Part shown: positions 16,147 to 25,377 of the stretch, piece after piece | How the letters are laid out: every line of letters begins with the position of its first letter | How positions within the stretch are numbered: position 1 is the stretch's first letter | NCBI RefSeq assembly: GCF_002879865.1 | Contig: NZ_PNXY01000017.1 | Span: 1 to 64,000, forward strand | DNA: 64,000 bases | Reading direction: 5' to 3' | DNA from: Paraburkholderia rhynchosiae | Lineage (GTDB): Bacteria > Pseudomonadota > Gammaproteobacteria > Burkholderiales > Burkholderiaceae | Program-made: the position numbers and the translations under genes | Notes under the pieces: model-generated | Told to the model about the DNA's origin: nothing | Databases searched by the model: none | The model's input: only the letters and a program-made list of their open reading frames with translations

Positions 16147-18255
16147 TCAAGGCTTCTGCAACAGCGCCTTCAAACTCGCGAGCCGGTCTTTCGGCGACAT
16201 CGGCGCTTCCTCGGGCGTCGGCGGCGGCGCATCGTCGAGCAGCATTTCGGGGATGAACCGCGACGGCTCGCACACTACCGTCTCCCGCGCGCGCTTGCGC
16301 TTCTTGCACCAGTTGAGATGCAGGCTGCGCTGCGCGCGCGTGATCGCCACATACATCAGGCGGCGCTCTTCCTCGATGCGCGCGTCGTCGATCGGTTCGT
16401 CTTCGGCACCGCCCCGATGCGGCATGATCCCTTCTTCGACGCCCACAAGAAACACGTGCGGATACTCGAGTCCCTTCGACGCATGCACGGTCGAAAGCCG
16501 CACCGCGTCCGGATCTTCTTCGCGGCCTTCGAGCATTGACATCAGCGCCACCGTCTGGATTAGGCCCAGGAGATTCTTGCCGGTATCGCCGAAACCGTCG
16601 GCGGTGTCGTAACCGGTTGCCTCGCTGTTCGCCGAACCAGCCGAGCCCGCCGAACCCTCGGGCTCAGCCTTGGTGCCCTTGCGCTTTAACCATTCGATGA
16701 ACTCCAGCACGTTCTGCCACTTCGATTGCGCCTGACGTTCGTCGAAGGCGTCATAGAGATACGCTTCGTAGTGGATCGCGTCCATCAACTCGTCGAGCAG
16801 CGTGCCGGCCGCGTCTTTTTCGGCGCGATCGGTGAGGCGCTGCATGAAGTCGCAGAACACGCGCATCGGTTCGATCTGCCGCGGCGACAAACGCGCTTCA
16901 ATGCCGCCCATATACACCGCTTCGAACAACGACACCTTCGCCTGCCCCGCGAACGAGCCGAGCGCTTCGAGCGTCGTGTTACCCACGCCACGTCGCGGCG
17001 TCGTGATCGCGCGGATGAACGCGGGGTCGTCGTTCGCGTTGGCGATCAGGCGCAGGTATGCGCAGATGTCCTTGATCTCGGCTTTGTCGAAGAACGACTG
17101 GCCGCCCGACAGCACATACGGAATCCGCTCACGGCGCAGCACCTGTTCGAAAATGCGCGCCTGGAAGTTGCCGCGATACAGAATCGCGTAATCGCGGAAA
17201 TTCGCGCGACGCTCGAACTTGTGCGCGGACAGACGAAACACGACCGATTCCGCTTCGTGCTCTTCGTCGTTGCACCCCGTGACGGTGATCGAGTCACCCA
17301 TGCCGTGCTCGGACCACAGCTTCTTTTCGAAGAGCTTCGGGTTGTTCGCGATCACGTTGTTCGCGGCCGTGAGAATGCGCACTGTCGAACGATAGTTCTG
17401 CTCGAGCTTGATGAGATGCAGCTTCGGGAAATCCTTGCTGAGTTGCCCGAGATTTTCCAGCGTCGCGCCGCGCCAGCCGTAAATCGCCTGATCGTCGTCA
17501 CCGACCGCTGTGAACGCCGCGCGCTTGCCGGCCAGCAGCTTCACCAGTTCATACTGGCACGCGTTGGTGTCCTGATACTCGTCGATCAGCAGATAGCGCA
17601 GCTTGTTTTGCCAGCGGTCTCGCACCTGTTCGTTCTTCGCAAAGAGTTCGGCGGGCAAGCGGATCAGATCGTCGAAATCGACCGCCTGGTACGCGTGGAG
17701 CGTCGCCACATAATTGCGATACACGATCGCCGCCTGATGCTCGTCCTCGTTCGCGGCAATCGCAATCGCCTCTTCGGGCATGATGAGCCCGTTCTTCCAC
17801 AGCGAAATGATCGACTGGATCTTGCGGATGAAACCCTTGTCCGTCGAGCCGACCTGCTCCTGGATCATGCCGAAGCAGTCGTCGGAATCCATGATCGAGA
17901 ACTGCGGCTTGAGCCCGACGTGCTCCGCTTCCTGCCGCAAAATCTGCACGCCGAGCGAGTGGAACGTGCAGACCGTCAACTGGTTGACGGGCACTTTGCG
18001 GCCTTCCTTGCCGGGCGTCGTCAGCGTCTTGCCTTCGAGCAGTTTGCCCACGCGCTCGCGCATTTCCGCCGCGGCTTTGTTCGTGAACGTGACGGCGGCG
18101 ATATGGCGCGGCTCGAAACCCTTGGCCTCGATCAGGTGCGCGATTTTCTGCGTGATCACGCGCGTCTTGCCGCTCCCTGCGCCGGCGAGCACGAGACATG
18201 GACCGTCAAGATAACGGACCGCTTCATTTTGAGCGGGATTCAGGCCTGCGGACAT
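16147..18255 (-). CDS. rep: ATP-dependent DNA helicase Rep/UvrD (superfamily 1A)
   Basis: The 702-residue 3'-5' helicase has all SF1A motifs: NPAQNEAVRY (Q motif), AGAGSGKT (Walker A, residues 24-31), FTNKAAAEMRERV (Ia), LLIDEYQDTN (II), VGDDDQAIYGWRGA (III), LEQNYRST (IV), and near the C-terminus TVHASKGLEYPHVFLVG (V) and EERRLMYVAITRAQ (VI). The length matches Rep (673 in E. coli) better than UvrD. A Gly/Ser/Ala-rich low-complexity insert lies near 585-605. The ATG at 18255 gives MSAGLNPAQNEAV; the longer frame has an Arg-rich, non-conserved extension. It acts at stalled replication forks. Confidence 0.94.
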   Translation of the reverse strand: MSAGLNPAQNEAVRYLDGPCLVLAGAGSGKTRVITQKIAHLIEAKGFEPRHIAAVTFTNKAAAEMRERVGKLLEGKTLTTPGKEGRKVPVNQLTVCTFHSLGVQILRQEAEHVGLKPQFSIMDSDDCFGMIQEQVGSTDKGFIRKIQSIISLWKNGLIMPEEAIAIAANEDEHQAAIVYRNYVATLHAYQAVDFDDLIRLPAELFAKNEQVRDRWQNKLRYLLIDEYQDTNACQYELVKLLAGKRAAFTAVGDDDQAIYGWRGATLENLGQLSKDFPKLHLIKLEQNYRSTVRILTAANNVIANNPKLFEKKLWSEHGMGDSITVTGCNDEEHEAESVVFRLSAHKFERRANFRDYAILYRGNFQARIFEQVLRRERIPYVLSGGQSFFDKAEIKDICAYLRLIANANDDPAFIRAITTPRRGVGNTTLEALGSFAGQAKVSLFEAVYMGGIEARLSPRQIEPMRVFCDFMQRLTDRAEKDAAGTLLDELMDAIHYEAYLYDAFDERQAQSKWQNVLEFIEWLKRKGTKAEPEGSAGSAGSANSEATGYDTADGFGDTGKNLLGLIQTVALMSMLEGREEDPDAVRLSTVHASKGLEYPHVFLVGVEEGIMPHRGGAEDEPIDDARIEEERRLMYVAITRAQRSLHLNWCKKRKRARETVVCEPSRFIPEMLLDDAPPPTPEEAPMSPKDRLASLKALLQKP

Positions 18256-18675
18256 CGTCTGTGGATGGGATGCTGTTGAAAAACGGCGGTTGAAAAACGG
18301 CTGTAAAAGCGGCAGTTGAAAGCGGCGCTTGAGGGCGCTGCGGTGCGCAGCTTGCTGGCGGTGAACCCGGCGGTAAACCGCGCGGCGCGCGCTGCGAGAA
18401 CGCCTGGCCCGCACGGTGCGAGGCCCGTCCAGCCCGCCGCGGTTCGCGCGAGAGGAGCGATGTTAACACGAGCAGGCGACGGAGGAATCGGCGGATAAAA
18501 TCCGCGCATCAATTCGGCGGATGAAGCCGCTCGATCAACAGCGCTGCCACGACGTCGCGCGAAAAACCGACGCGTGGCGCCGCCGCAGTTCGCGTGCAAC
18601 ACATGCCACAATGACGGCGTTGCGCGCCGCCGCCGCGGTGGCAAAGCGGCGCGCCGTTTTTGCAGGAAGACACGC
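18256..18675. other. Divergent intergenic region, rep / oxidoreductase
   Basis: The 420 bases contain no convincing gene. Next to rep lie imperfect direct repeats GTTGAAAAACGGC (18275-18287 and 18289-18301) with a third degenerate copy (about 18315-18326). The rest is very GC-rich and must hold divergent promoters, none of which is obvious. Confidence 0.4.
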
Positions 18676-19725
18676 ATGTCCGCATCGCTGAAAATTGGAT
18701 TGATGGGCTACGGATTCGCCGGCGCGACGTTCCATGCGCCAGTGATCGAGCACTGCGGGCGCGCGAGCGTCGCCGCCATCGCGACCGGCAAGCCCGAACT
18801 CGCGCTTGCCGATTATCCGCACACCAAGGTGGTGGCCGACCTGGACGCGCTGCTAGCGCTCGACGACCTCGACTGCGTGGTGATCGCCACGCCCAACGAC
18901 ACGCACTTCGACCTCGCGCGCCGTACGCTGGAAGCGGGCAAGCACGTCGTGGTCGACAAGCCGGTGACGCTCACCGCCGCCGAGGCTCACACGCTTGCCA
19001 ACATCGCACTCGCGCGGGGCAAGCTCTTCGTGCCGTTTCACAACCGTCGCTGGGACGGCGATTTCCTGACCGTGCGCGATCTGCTCGCGAGCGGCGAGTT
19101 GGGGCGCGTCACGCACTATGAATCGCATTTCGACCGATTCCGGCCCGAAGTGCGTCAGCGTTGGCGGGAGGAAGCTTCGCGCGGCGGCGGCTTGCTGTTC
19201 GATCTTGGGCCGCATCTGATCGACCAGGCGCTCGCGTTGTTCGGCGCGCCGCAGACCGTGTCGGCGTCCGTGCGCACGCATCGCGATCAGGCGAGCGCTC
19301 CTGACTACGTGCATATCCAGTTGGGCTACGGCGAATTCGAAGTAGTGCTGCACGCGAGCGCGCTGACGGCGATCGTCGCGCCGAGGTTTGCCATTCACGG
19401 CACGCGCGGCAGTTACGTGAAGTACGGGCTCGACACGCAGGAAGATCAGTTGAAAGCCGGCCTGCGTCCCGGCGACGATGGCTTCGCCGCCGGCAATGCC
19501 GCGGGCGTGCTGCGCGTGCTGGACGGCGATCAGGAAGTGGAGCGCGAATTGCCGACGCGCAATGGCGACTATGTGAGCTTCTACGTCGCCCTCGCCGATG
19601 CGATTCAACACGGCGTGAAGTTCCCCGTCAGCCCGCAAGACGCCGTCGACGTGATGACGATTATCGAGCTCGCCGCGCGCAGTTCCGACGAAGGCATTCG
19701 CTTGCCGTTCGAGCGGATTCGCTAA
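18676..19725 (+). CDS. Gfo/Idh/MocA-family NAD(P)-dependent oxidoreductase
   Basis: The 349-residue protein has an N-terminal Rossmann domain (LKIGLMGYGFAGATFHAPVIE; VIATPNDTHFDLARRTLEAGKHVVVDKPVTL, with the family's EKP replaced by DKP) and the C-terminal GFO_IDH_MocA fold (HNRRWDGDFLTVRDLL; GGGLLFDLGPHLIDQALALFG, which holds the DxxxHxxD-like active-site His). It resembles YdgJ-type oxidoreductases acting on sugars or cyclitols. The ATG at 18676 has an AGGAAGA ribosome site; the longer frame is GC-skewed leader. Substrate unknown. Confidence 0.9.
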   Translation: MSASLKIGLMGYGFAGATFHAPVIEHCGRASVAAIATGKPELALADYPHTKVVADLDALLALDDLDCVVIATPNDTHFDLARRTLEAGKHVVVDKPVTLTAAEAHTLANIALARGKLFVPFHNRRWDGDFLTVRDLLASGELGRVTHYESHFDRFRPEVRQRWREEASRGGGLLFDLGPHLIDQALALFGAPQTVSASVRTHRDQASAPDYVHIQLGYGEFEVVLHASALTAIVAPRFAIHGTRGSYVKYGLDTQEDQLKAGLRPGDDGFAAGNAAGVLRVLDGDQEVERELPTRNGDYVSFYVALADAIQHGVKFPVSPQDAVDVMTIIELAARSSDEGIRLPFERIR

Positions 19726-19905
19726 ACGGCGTTGCGGTTTTGCGGTTTTGCCGGCGTAACGCGAAATGCCGCGTCGGCAAAACTGACAAACCCGAAAGCA
19801 ATATAACGTTACAAATGAGCCGGCCTTCCGGGTCAGCGTTCCTCCTCCGTGATCCGTTGCTACGCCTGAAGCACCGCAAAACCACAACGACTTCACGGAG
19901 AGTCC

Positions 19906-20256
19906 ATGCCACATCCCATCCGCGCCCTCGCCGCATGCGCGTTGCTCAGCTCGCTCGCCGCCTGTGTGGTCGCACCGCAGTCCGCGCCGACGCCGCGCCC
20001 AAACCCGCAGCAAATCGCCGATAAACGTCTGCATCAGGTCGACGGCCGCATCGACAATCTCAGCCGCCGTATCGACAATCGCGTGAATCAAGGCTATTAC
20101 CCACCACCGCAAGGCGACGCGTTGCATCATCGGCTGGATGTGATCCATCGCGAGGCACACGACATGGCCGGACAACACGGCGGAGGCTTATCCGCCGACG
20201 AACAGCGCGTGCTGAACCAGGAACTGGACAGCGCGGCGCATGCTATCGGTGAATAA
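19906..20256 (+). CDS. Small predicted lipoprotein
   Basis: The 116-residue protein has a lipoprotein signal peptide with lipobox LAAC (Cys20) and no Asp at +2 (CVV), which favours the outer membrane. The mature part is short, Pro-rich at first, then helical (ADKRLHQVDGRIDNLSRRIDNRVNQGYY) and ends in an Asp/Glu-rich helix. I recognise no domain; similar small lipoproteins occur across Burkholderia. It stands alone between the oxidoreductase and the glycine riboswitch. The ATG has a CGGAGAG ribosome site. Confidence 0.8.
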   Translation: MPHPIRALAACALLSSLAACVVAPQSAPTPRPNPQQIADKRLHQVDGRIDNLSRRIDNRVNQGYYPPPQGDALHHRLDVIHREAHDMAGQHGGGLSADEQRVLNQELDSAAHAIGE

Positions 20257-20310
20257 CGACAAGTAAGCCCTTTATTTGACAAGCCCCCGGGCCTCGCGTA
20301 AATTCGCCGC

Positions 20311-20600
20311 ACGCGTCGGGAGAGCGCGCTGGCTGCTGAATTGGCAGGCCGCGCCGCCGAAGGGGCACACCCGCAAACTCTCAGGCAAAAGGACCGAACG
20401 CGTCGAAAAACCCGCGCCCACGTAGTACTCGCAACATCAAGGCGCAGTTTTTCGCACTCTGGAGAGCGGCAGTAGCCGTCTGCATCGCATATGTCGTGCA
20501 GATTCTGGCAAGCTGCCCACCGAAGGGGCGCGCGTTTCACCGTGACCAATCATCGTCACGGCAGCGCAATCTCTCAGGTATCGAGGACAGAGGGGCCATG
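20311..20600 (+). promoter_or_regulatory. Tandem glycine riboswitch (gcvT leader)
   Basis: Two glycine aptamers lie in tandem. Aptamer 1 (about 20311-20406) has GTCGGGAGAGCG, then GCCGAAGGGGCACACC and CAAACTCTCAGGCAAAAGGACCG. Aptamer 2 (about 20452-20596) has CTCTGGAGAGCGGC, then CCGAAGGGGCGCGC, a long P3 extension, and CAATCTCTCAGGTATCGAGGACAGA. The linker is about 45 bases. Glycine binding is known to switch on gcv genes in this class, and a terminator overlapping the 3' edge gives the expression platform. Confidence 0.95.
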
Positions 20601-20656
20601 CAGAACCACGCTCGCAGCCAGTAGGCCGCGAGGCGCGGCGCCGCATGGCCTTTTTT
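20594..20656 (+). terminator. Riboswitch-controlled terminator before gcvT
   Basis: GGCCATGC (20594-20601) can pair with GCATGGCC (20643-20650), followed by six T residues (20651-20656). Its left arm starts at the 3' edge of aptamer 2, so glycine binding could hide it and allow read-through into gcvT. Confidence 0.8.
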
Positions 20657-20680
20657 GTTTCGCGAGACGCCCGAGGCCCC

Positions 20681-21799
20681 ATGACCGAACTCAAACACAC
20701 TCCGCTCAACGCCACCCATCGCGCGCTCAACGCCCGCATGGTCGATTTCGGCGGCTGGGACATGCCCGTCAACTACGGCTCGCAGATCGACGAACACCGC
20801 GCCGTACGCACCGACGCGGGCATGTTCGACGTCTCGCACATGTGCGTCGTCGATTTCACCGGCGAGCGCGTGCGCGCCTTCTTTGAATACGCGCTGGCCA
20901 ATAATGTGGCGAAGCTACAAACGCCGGGCCGCGCGCTGTACTCGTGCCTACTGAACCCGAACGGCGGCGTGATCGACGATCTCATCGTCTATTACTTCGG
21001 GGAAGAACATTTCCGCGTGGTGGTCAACGCGGGCACCGCCGATAAAGACATCGCGTGGTTCAACCAGCTCAACGAAGGTGGCTTCGGCCTGACCATCACG
21101 CCGCGCCGCGATTTCGCGATCGTCGCCGTGCAAGGCCCGAACGCGCGCGAGAAAGTCTGGCAAACCGTGCCGGTCATCCGCGCCGCCACCGAAGCGCTCA
21201 AGCCCTTTAACGCCGCGCGCATTGAAGCGACGCCGTTTGGCGAACTGACAGTCGCCCGCACCGGCTACACCGGCGAAGACGGCTTCGAGGTCATCGTGCC
21301 GGCGGATCACGTCGTCGCGTTGTGGAATGCGCTGCAAGCGCAAGGCGTACGCCCGGCCGGTCTCGGCGCGCGCGACACGCTGCGTCTCGAAGCCGGCATG
21401 AACCTGTACGGCCAGGACATGGACGACAACATCTCGCCGCTCGACGCCGGCCTTGCGTGGACCGTCGACCTCACCTCCCCGCGCGAGTTCGTCGGCAAGA
21501 GCAAGCTGGAAGTGGACGGGTCGCGCGCGGCGTTCGTCGGTCTGATCCTGTTGAAGGAAAACGGCAAGGCCGCAGGCGTGCTGCGCGCGCATCAGAAGGT
21601 CGTCACGCCGCATGGCGAAGGCGAAATCACCAGCGGCACCTTTTCCCCGACGATGCAGGAATCGATCGCCTTCGCGCGCGTGCCGAAAGGCGTGCAACCG
21701 GGCGACACCGTTCACGTGCAGATTCGTGACAAATCCGTTCCTGCAAGCGTGGTAAAACTGCCGTTCGTGCGCAACGGCAAAGTGCTCGTGGCGAGTTGA
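20681..21799 (+). CDS. gcvT: Aminomethyltransferase (glycine cleavage T-protein)
   Basis: The 372-residue protein transfers the methylene group from aminomethyl-lipoyl-GcvH to tetrahydrofolate, releasing ammonia. It opens TELKHTPLNATHRALNARMVDFGGWDMPVNYGSQIDEHRAVRT and DVSHM (folate-site Asp), with the conserved VARTGYTGEDGFE in the middle and a C-terminal GCV_T barrel (FVGLILLKENGKAAGVLR; GEITSGTFSPTMQESIAFARVP). The ATG at 20681 follows the riboswitch terminator; the open frame from 20645 lies inside that terminator. It heads the gcvT-gcvH-gcvP run. Confidence 0.97.
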   Translation: MTELKHTPLNATHRALNARMVDFGGWDMPVNYGSQIDEHRAVRTDAGMFDVSHMCVVDFTGERVRAFFEYALANNVAKLQTPGRALYSCLLNPNGGVIDDLIVYYFGEEHFRVVVNAGTADKDIAWFNQLNEGGFGLTITPRRDFAIVAVQGPNAREKVWQTVPVIRAATEALKPFNAARIEATPFGELTVARTGYTGEDGFEVIVPADHVVALWNALQAQGVRPAGLGARDTLRLEAGMNLYGQDMDDNISPLDAGLAWTVDLTSPREFVGKSKLEVDGSRAAFVGLILLKENGKAAGVLRAHQKVVTPHGEGEITSGTFSPTMQESIAFARVPKGVQPGDTVHVQIRDKSVPASVVKLPFVRNGKVLVAS

Positions 21800-21876
21800 A
21801 CCACTGCAAGCAGCCGGCGCGTGCGTCTCATTCCAGTCTTTAGTCCATACCGAATTACACCGCATAGGAGCATCCG

Positions 21877-22257
21877 ATGAGCATCCCGGCCGATCTGAAA
21901 TACACCGAATCGCACGAGTGGGTCCGCACCGAAGCGGACGGCACGCTGACGGTCGGCATTACCGACCACGCGCAGGAAGCGCTCGGCGACATCGTCTTCT
22001 TCGAAGTCCAGGAACTGGGCAAGACCGTGACCGCCGGCGACACGGTCGCGGTGATCGAATCGGTGAAAGCCGCTTCGGACATTTACGCGCCGGTTTCGGG
22101 CGAGATCATCGAAGCGAATACCGCTGTCGCCGATACGCCTGATTCGGTCAACAGCGCGCCGTACGAAAGCTGGCTCTTCAAGATCAAGCCGGCCGCGGAC
22201 TCTACGCAAGAGCGCCTGATCGACGCCGACGCGTATACCAAGTCCATCGGCGCCTGA
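21877..22257 (+). CDS. gcvH: Glycine cleavage system H protein
   Basis: The 126-residue lipoyl carrier shuttles the aminomethyl group between P, T and L proteins. The lipoylation site is in AVIESVKAASDIYAPVSGEI (K64). SHEWVRTEADGTLTVGITDHAQEALGDIVF is the typical family start. TAGGAG ribosome site; 77 bases after gcvT and 67 before gcvP. Confidence 0.97.
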   Translation: MSIPADLKYTESHEWVRTEADGTLTVGITDHAQEALGDIVFFEVQELGKTVTAGDTVAVIESVKAASDIYAPVSGEIIEANTAVADTPDSVNSAPYESWLFKIKPAADSTQERLIDADAYTKSIGA

Positions 22258-22324
22258 TTCACATCTCGTTTAACCGTCAGGTGCGGCGGCCGCGAACATC
22301 GCGCGCCGCACCGCCAGGAACACC

Positions 22325-25261
22325 ATGAAGCTCGAACACCCGGATCGTCTGATGAACCGCACTCCTCTCTCGCTCGCCGCGCTCGAAGTGCATGACGCCT
22401 TCGCTGAACGGCACATCGGCCCCGATGCGGCCGACCAGCATGCGATGCTGGAAGCCCTCGGCTTCGCGTCGCGCGCCGCGCTGATCGACGCCGTCATTCC
22501 GAAGACGATCCGCCGCACCGAACCACTGCCGCTCGGACCCTTCACGCAACCGAAGAGCGAAGCGGAAGCGCTTGCCGCGTTGCGCGAACTCGCGGACAAA
22601 AACCAGGTGTTCCGCTCGTACATCGGACAGGGTTATTACAACGCGCACACGCCGACGGTGATCCTGCGTAACGTGCTCGAGAATCCCGCGTGGTACACGG
22701 CCTACACGCCGTATCAGCCGGAGATTTCGCAAGGCCGCCTGGAAGCGCTGCTCAACTTCCAGCAGATGATCGTGGATCTGACGGGTCTCGCGATCTCGAA
22801 CGCGTCGCTGCTCGACGAAGCCACCGCCGCGGCCGAAGCAATGACGCTGCTGCAACGCGTTGGCAAGCCGAAGTCGAATGTGTTCTTCGTCGCCGACGAC
22901 GTGCTTCCGCAAACCATCGAAGTCGTGAGAACGCGCGCCACGCCGGTCGGCATCGAAGTGAAAGTTGGCCCCGCGGCCGAAGCCGCAAACGCAAATGCGT
23001 TCGGCGTGCTGCTGCAATATCCGGGCGTGAACGGCGACGTGCGCGACTACCGCGCGCTCACCGAAGCGATCCACGCAGCGGGCGGCCACGTGGTGGTCGC
23101 CGCCGACCTGCTCGCGCTGACCGTTCTCACGCCGCCGGGCGAATGGGGGGCGGACGTGGCCGTCGGCAATACGCAGCGCTTCGGCGTGCCGGTCGGCTTC
23201 GGCGGCCCGCATGCGGCATATCTCGCGGTGCGCGACGAATTCAAGCGCCAGATGCCGGGCCGTCTCGTCGGCGTAACCGTCGACGCGCAAGGCAACCCCG
23301 CACTGCGTCTCGCGCTGCAAACGCGCGAACAGCACATTCGCCGCGAAAAGGCGACGTCGAACGTGTGTACCGCGCAAGCGCTGCTCGCGATCATGGCCAG
23401 CATGTATGCGGTCTATCACGGCCCGCGCGGTCTGAAGACAATAGCGCTGCGTGTGAACCGTATCGCCGCGTTGCTGGCCGAGGGCGCGAAGCAGCTGGGC
23501 TACTCGCTCGTCAACGAAACCTTTTTCGATACGCTGACGTTCGACGCCGGCACGCGCACGCAAGCGCTGCACGACGCAGCGAAAGCGAAGCGCATCAACC
23601 TGCGCCGCGTGAGCGATACGCAAGTGGGCGTGTCGATCGACGAAACCACCTCGCGTCGCGATCTTTCCGATCTGCTGGCCGTGTTCGCCGAAGCCGCCGG
23701 CGCGAAAGGCGTGCCGCAGGTTGACACGCTCGACGCCGCCATCACGGCTTCGAATACGGCCTCGGTGCCCGCCGCGCTTGAACGCACGAGCGCGTATCTC
23801 ACGCACCATGTGTTCAACCGTCATCATTCGGAAACGGAAATGCTGCGCTATCTGCGCAGCCTGTCGGACAAGGATCTCGCGCTTGACCGTTCGATGATCC
23901 CGCTCGGCTCGTGCACGATGAAGCTGAACGCGACCTCCGAAATGCTGCCGGTCACGTGGCCTGAGTTCGGCCAGATTCATCCGTTCGCGCCGGCTGAGCA
24001 AACCGTCGGCTACCGTGAAATGATCGATCAGCTCGAAGCGATGCTGGTCGCCGCAACCGGCTACGCAGCGGTGTCGCTACAACCGAATGCGGGCTCGCAG
24101 GGCGAATACGCGGGTCTGTTGATCATCCACGCATACCATGCGTCGCGCGGCGAAGCGCATCGCAACGTCTGCCTGATTCCCGCTTCGGCGCACGGCACGA
24201 ACCCGGCGTCCGCGCAAATGGCCGGCATGCAGGTCGTGGTGGTGGCCTGCGACGCGCAAGGCAACGTCGATATTGAAGACCTGAAGAAGAAGGCCGATCA
24301 GCACGCCGACAAGCTCGCGGCGATCATGATCACGTATCCGTCCACGCATGGCGTGTTCGAGCAGAACGTCCGCGAAATTTGCGAGATCGTGCATGCGCGC
24401 GGCGGCCAGGTCTATGTGGACGGCGCGAACATGAACGCGATGGTCGGCCTGACCGCGCCGGGCCAGTTCGGCGGCGACGTCTCGCACCTGAACCTGCACA
24501 AGACCTTCTGTATTCCGCACGGCGGCGGCGGACCGGGCGTCGGTCCGGTCGCGGTCGGCGCGCATCTCGCACCGTTTCTGCCGAATCAGCTTTCGTCGGG
24601 CTATGAGCGCGCGCCGAACGGCATCGGTGCAGTGTCGGGCGCGCCGTATGGCTCCGCGTCGATCCTGCCAATCTCGTGGATGTATATCGCGATGATGGGC
24701 GCGAAGAACCTCACCGCTGCAACCGAAACCGCGATCCTCAATGCGAACTACGTCGCGAAGAAACTCGCGCCGCATTATCCGGTGCTGTACTCGGGCCCCG
24801 GCGGACTCGTCGCGCATGAGTGCATTCTCGATCTGCGTCCGATCAAGGACACGAGCGGCATCACCGTGGACGATGTCGCCAAGCGCCTCGCCGACTACGG
24901 CTTCCATGCGCCGACCATGAGCTTTCCGGTGCCGGGCACGCTGATGGTCGAGCCGACCGAATCGGAATCGAAGGAAGAACTCGACCGCTTCATCGAAGCG
25001 ATGATTGCGATTCGCGAGGAAATTCGCGCTGTCGAAGAAGGCCGCTCGGACCGCGAGGACAATCCGCTGAAGCACGCGCCGCATACGGCAGCCGTCGTGA
25101 TCGCGGATGAGTGGAAGCATGCGTACGCGCGCGAAACGGCTGCATATCCGCTGCCCACGTTGATCGCGAAGAAGTACTGGCCGCCGGTCGGTCGCGCGGA
25201 CAACGTGTATGGCGACCGCAACCTGTTCTGTTCCTGCGTGCCGGTTGCCGATTACGAGTAA
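22325..25261 (+). CDS. gcvP: Glycine dehydrogenase (decarboxylating), P-protein
   Basis: The 978-residue PLP enzyme decarboxylates glycine and passes the aminomethyl group to GcvH. It has the duplicated architecture of the homodimeric P-protein: N-terminal half FAERHIGPDAADQHAMLEALG, YYNAHTPTVILRN and ISNASLLDEATAAAEAM; C-terminal half MIPLGSCTMKLNA, LQPNAGSQGEYAGLL, SAHGTNPASAQMAGM, with the PLP lysine K726 in HLNLHKTFCIPHGGGGPG. Full length. The ATG at 22325 is the first good start after gcvH. A possible alternative is an ATG 9 codons later (MNRTPLSL). Confidence 0.97.
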   Translation: MKLEHPDRLMNRTPLSLAALEVHDAFAERHIGPDAADQHAMLEALGFASRAALIDAVIPKTIRRTEPLPLGPFTQPKSEAEALAALRELADKNQVFRSYIGQGYYNAHTPTVILRNVLENPAWYTAYTPYQPEISQGRLEALLNFQQMIVDLTGLAISNASLLDEATAAAEAMTLLQRVGKPKSNVFFVADDVLPQTIEVVRTRATPVGIEVKVGPAAEAANANAFGVLLQYPGVNGDVRDYRALTEAIHAAGGHVVVAADLLALTVLTPPGEWGADVAVGNTQRFGVPVGFGGPHAAYLAVRDEFKRQMPGRLVGVTVDAQGNPALRLALQTREQHIRREKATSNVCTAQALLAIMASMYAVYHGPRGLKTIALRVNRIAALLAEGAKQLGYSLVNETFFDTLTFDAGTRTQALHDAAKAKRINLRRVSDTQVGVSIDETTSRRDLSDLLAVFAEAAGAKGVPQVDTLDAAITASNTASVPAALERTSAYLTHHVFNRHHSETEMLRYLRSLSDKDLALDRSMIPLGSCTMKLNATSEMLPVTWPEFGQIHPFAPAEQTVGYREMIDQLEAMLVAATGYAAVSLQPNAGSQGEYAGLLIIHAYHASRGEAHRNVCLIPASAHGTNPASAQMAGMQVVVVACDAQGNVDIEDLKKKADQHADKLAAIMITYPSTHGVFEQNVREICEIVHARGGQVYVDGANMNAMVGLTAPGQFGGDVSHLNLHKTFCIPHGGGGPGVGPVAVGAHLAPFLPNQLSSGYERAPNGIGAVSGAPYGSASILPISWMYIAMMGAKNLTAATETAILNANYVAKKLAPHYPVLYSGPGGLVAHECILDLRPIKDTSGITVDDVAKRLADYGFHAPTMSFPVPGTLMVEPTESESKEELDRFIEAMIAIREEIRAVEEGRSDREDNPLKHAPHTAAVVIADEWKHAYARETAAYPLPTLIAKKYWPPVGRADNVYGDRNLFCSCVPVADYE

Positions 25262-25377
25262 TACCTGGCGTTGCCGCGCATCGCCCGCGCGTTGTAAGCG
25301 GGCGGTGCACGGTTCTGTCGCTTCACGCCGCAAACGGCTAACATCACACACCGAATCAGCCCAACGAGGAGTTTCGC

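Noticed and set aside
16726..18279. 517-residue open frame opposite the Rep helicase
   Set aside because: Shadow of the helicase gene; no domain, no ribosome site.
22277..24001. 574-residue open frame opposite gcvP
   Set aside because: Shadow frame of gcvP, His/Arg-rich.
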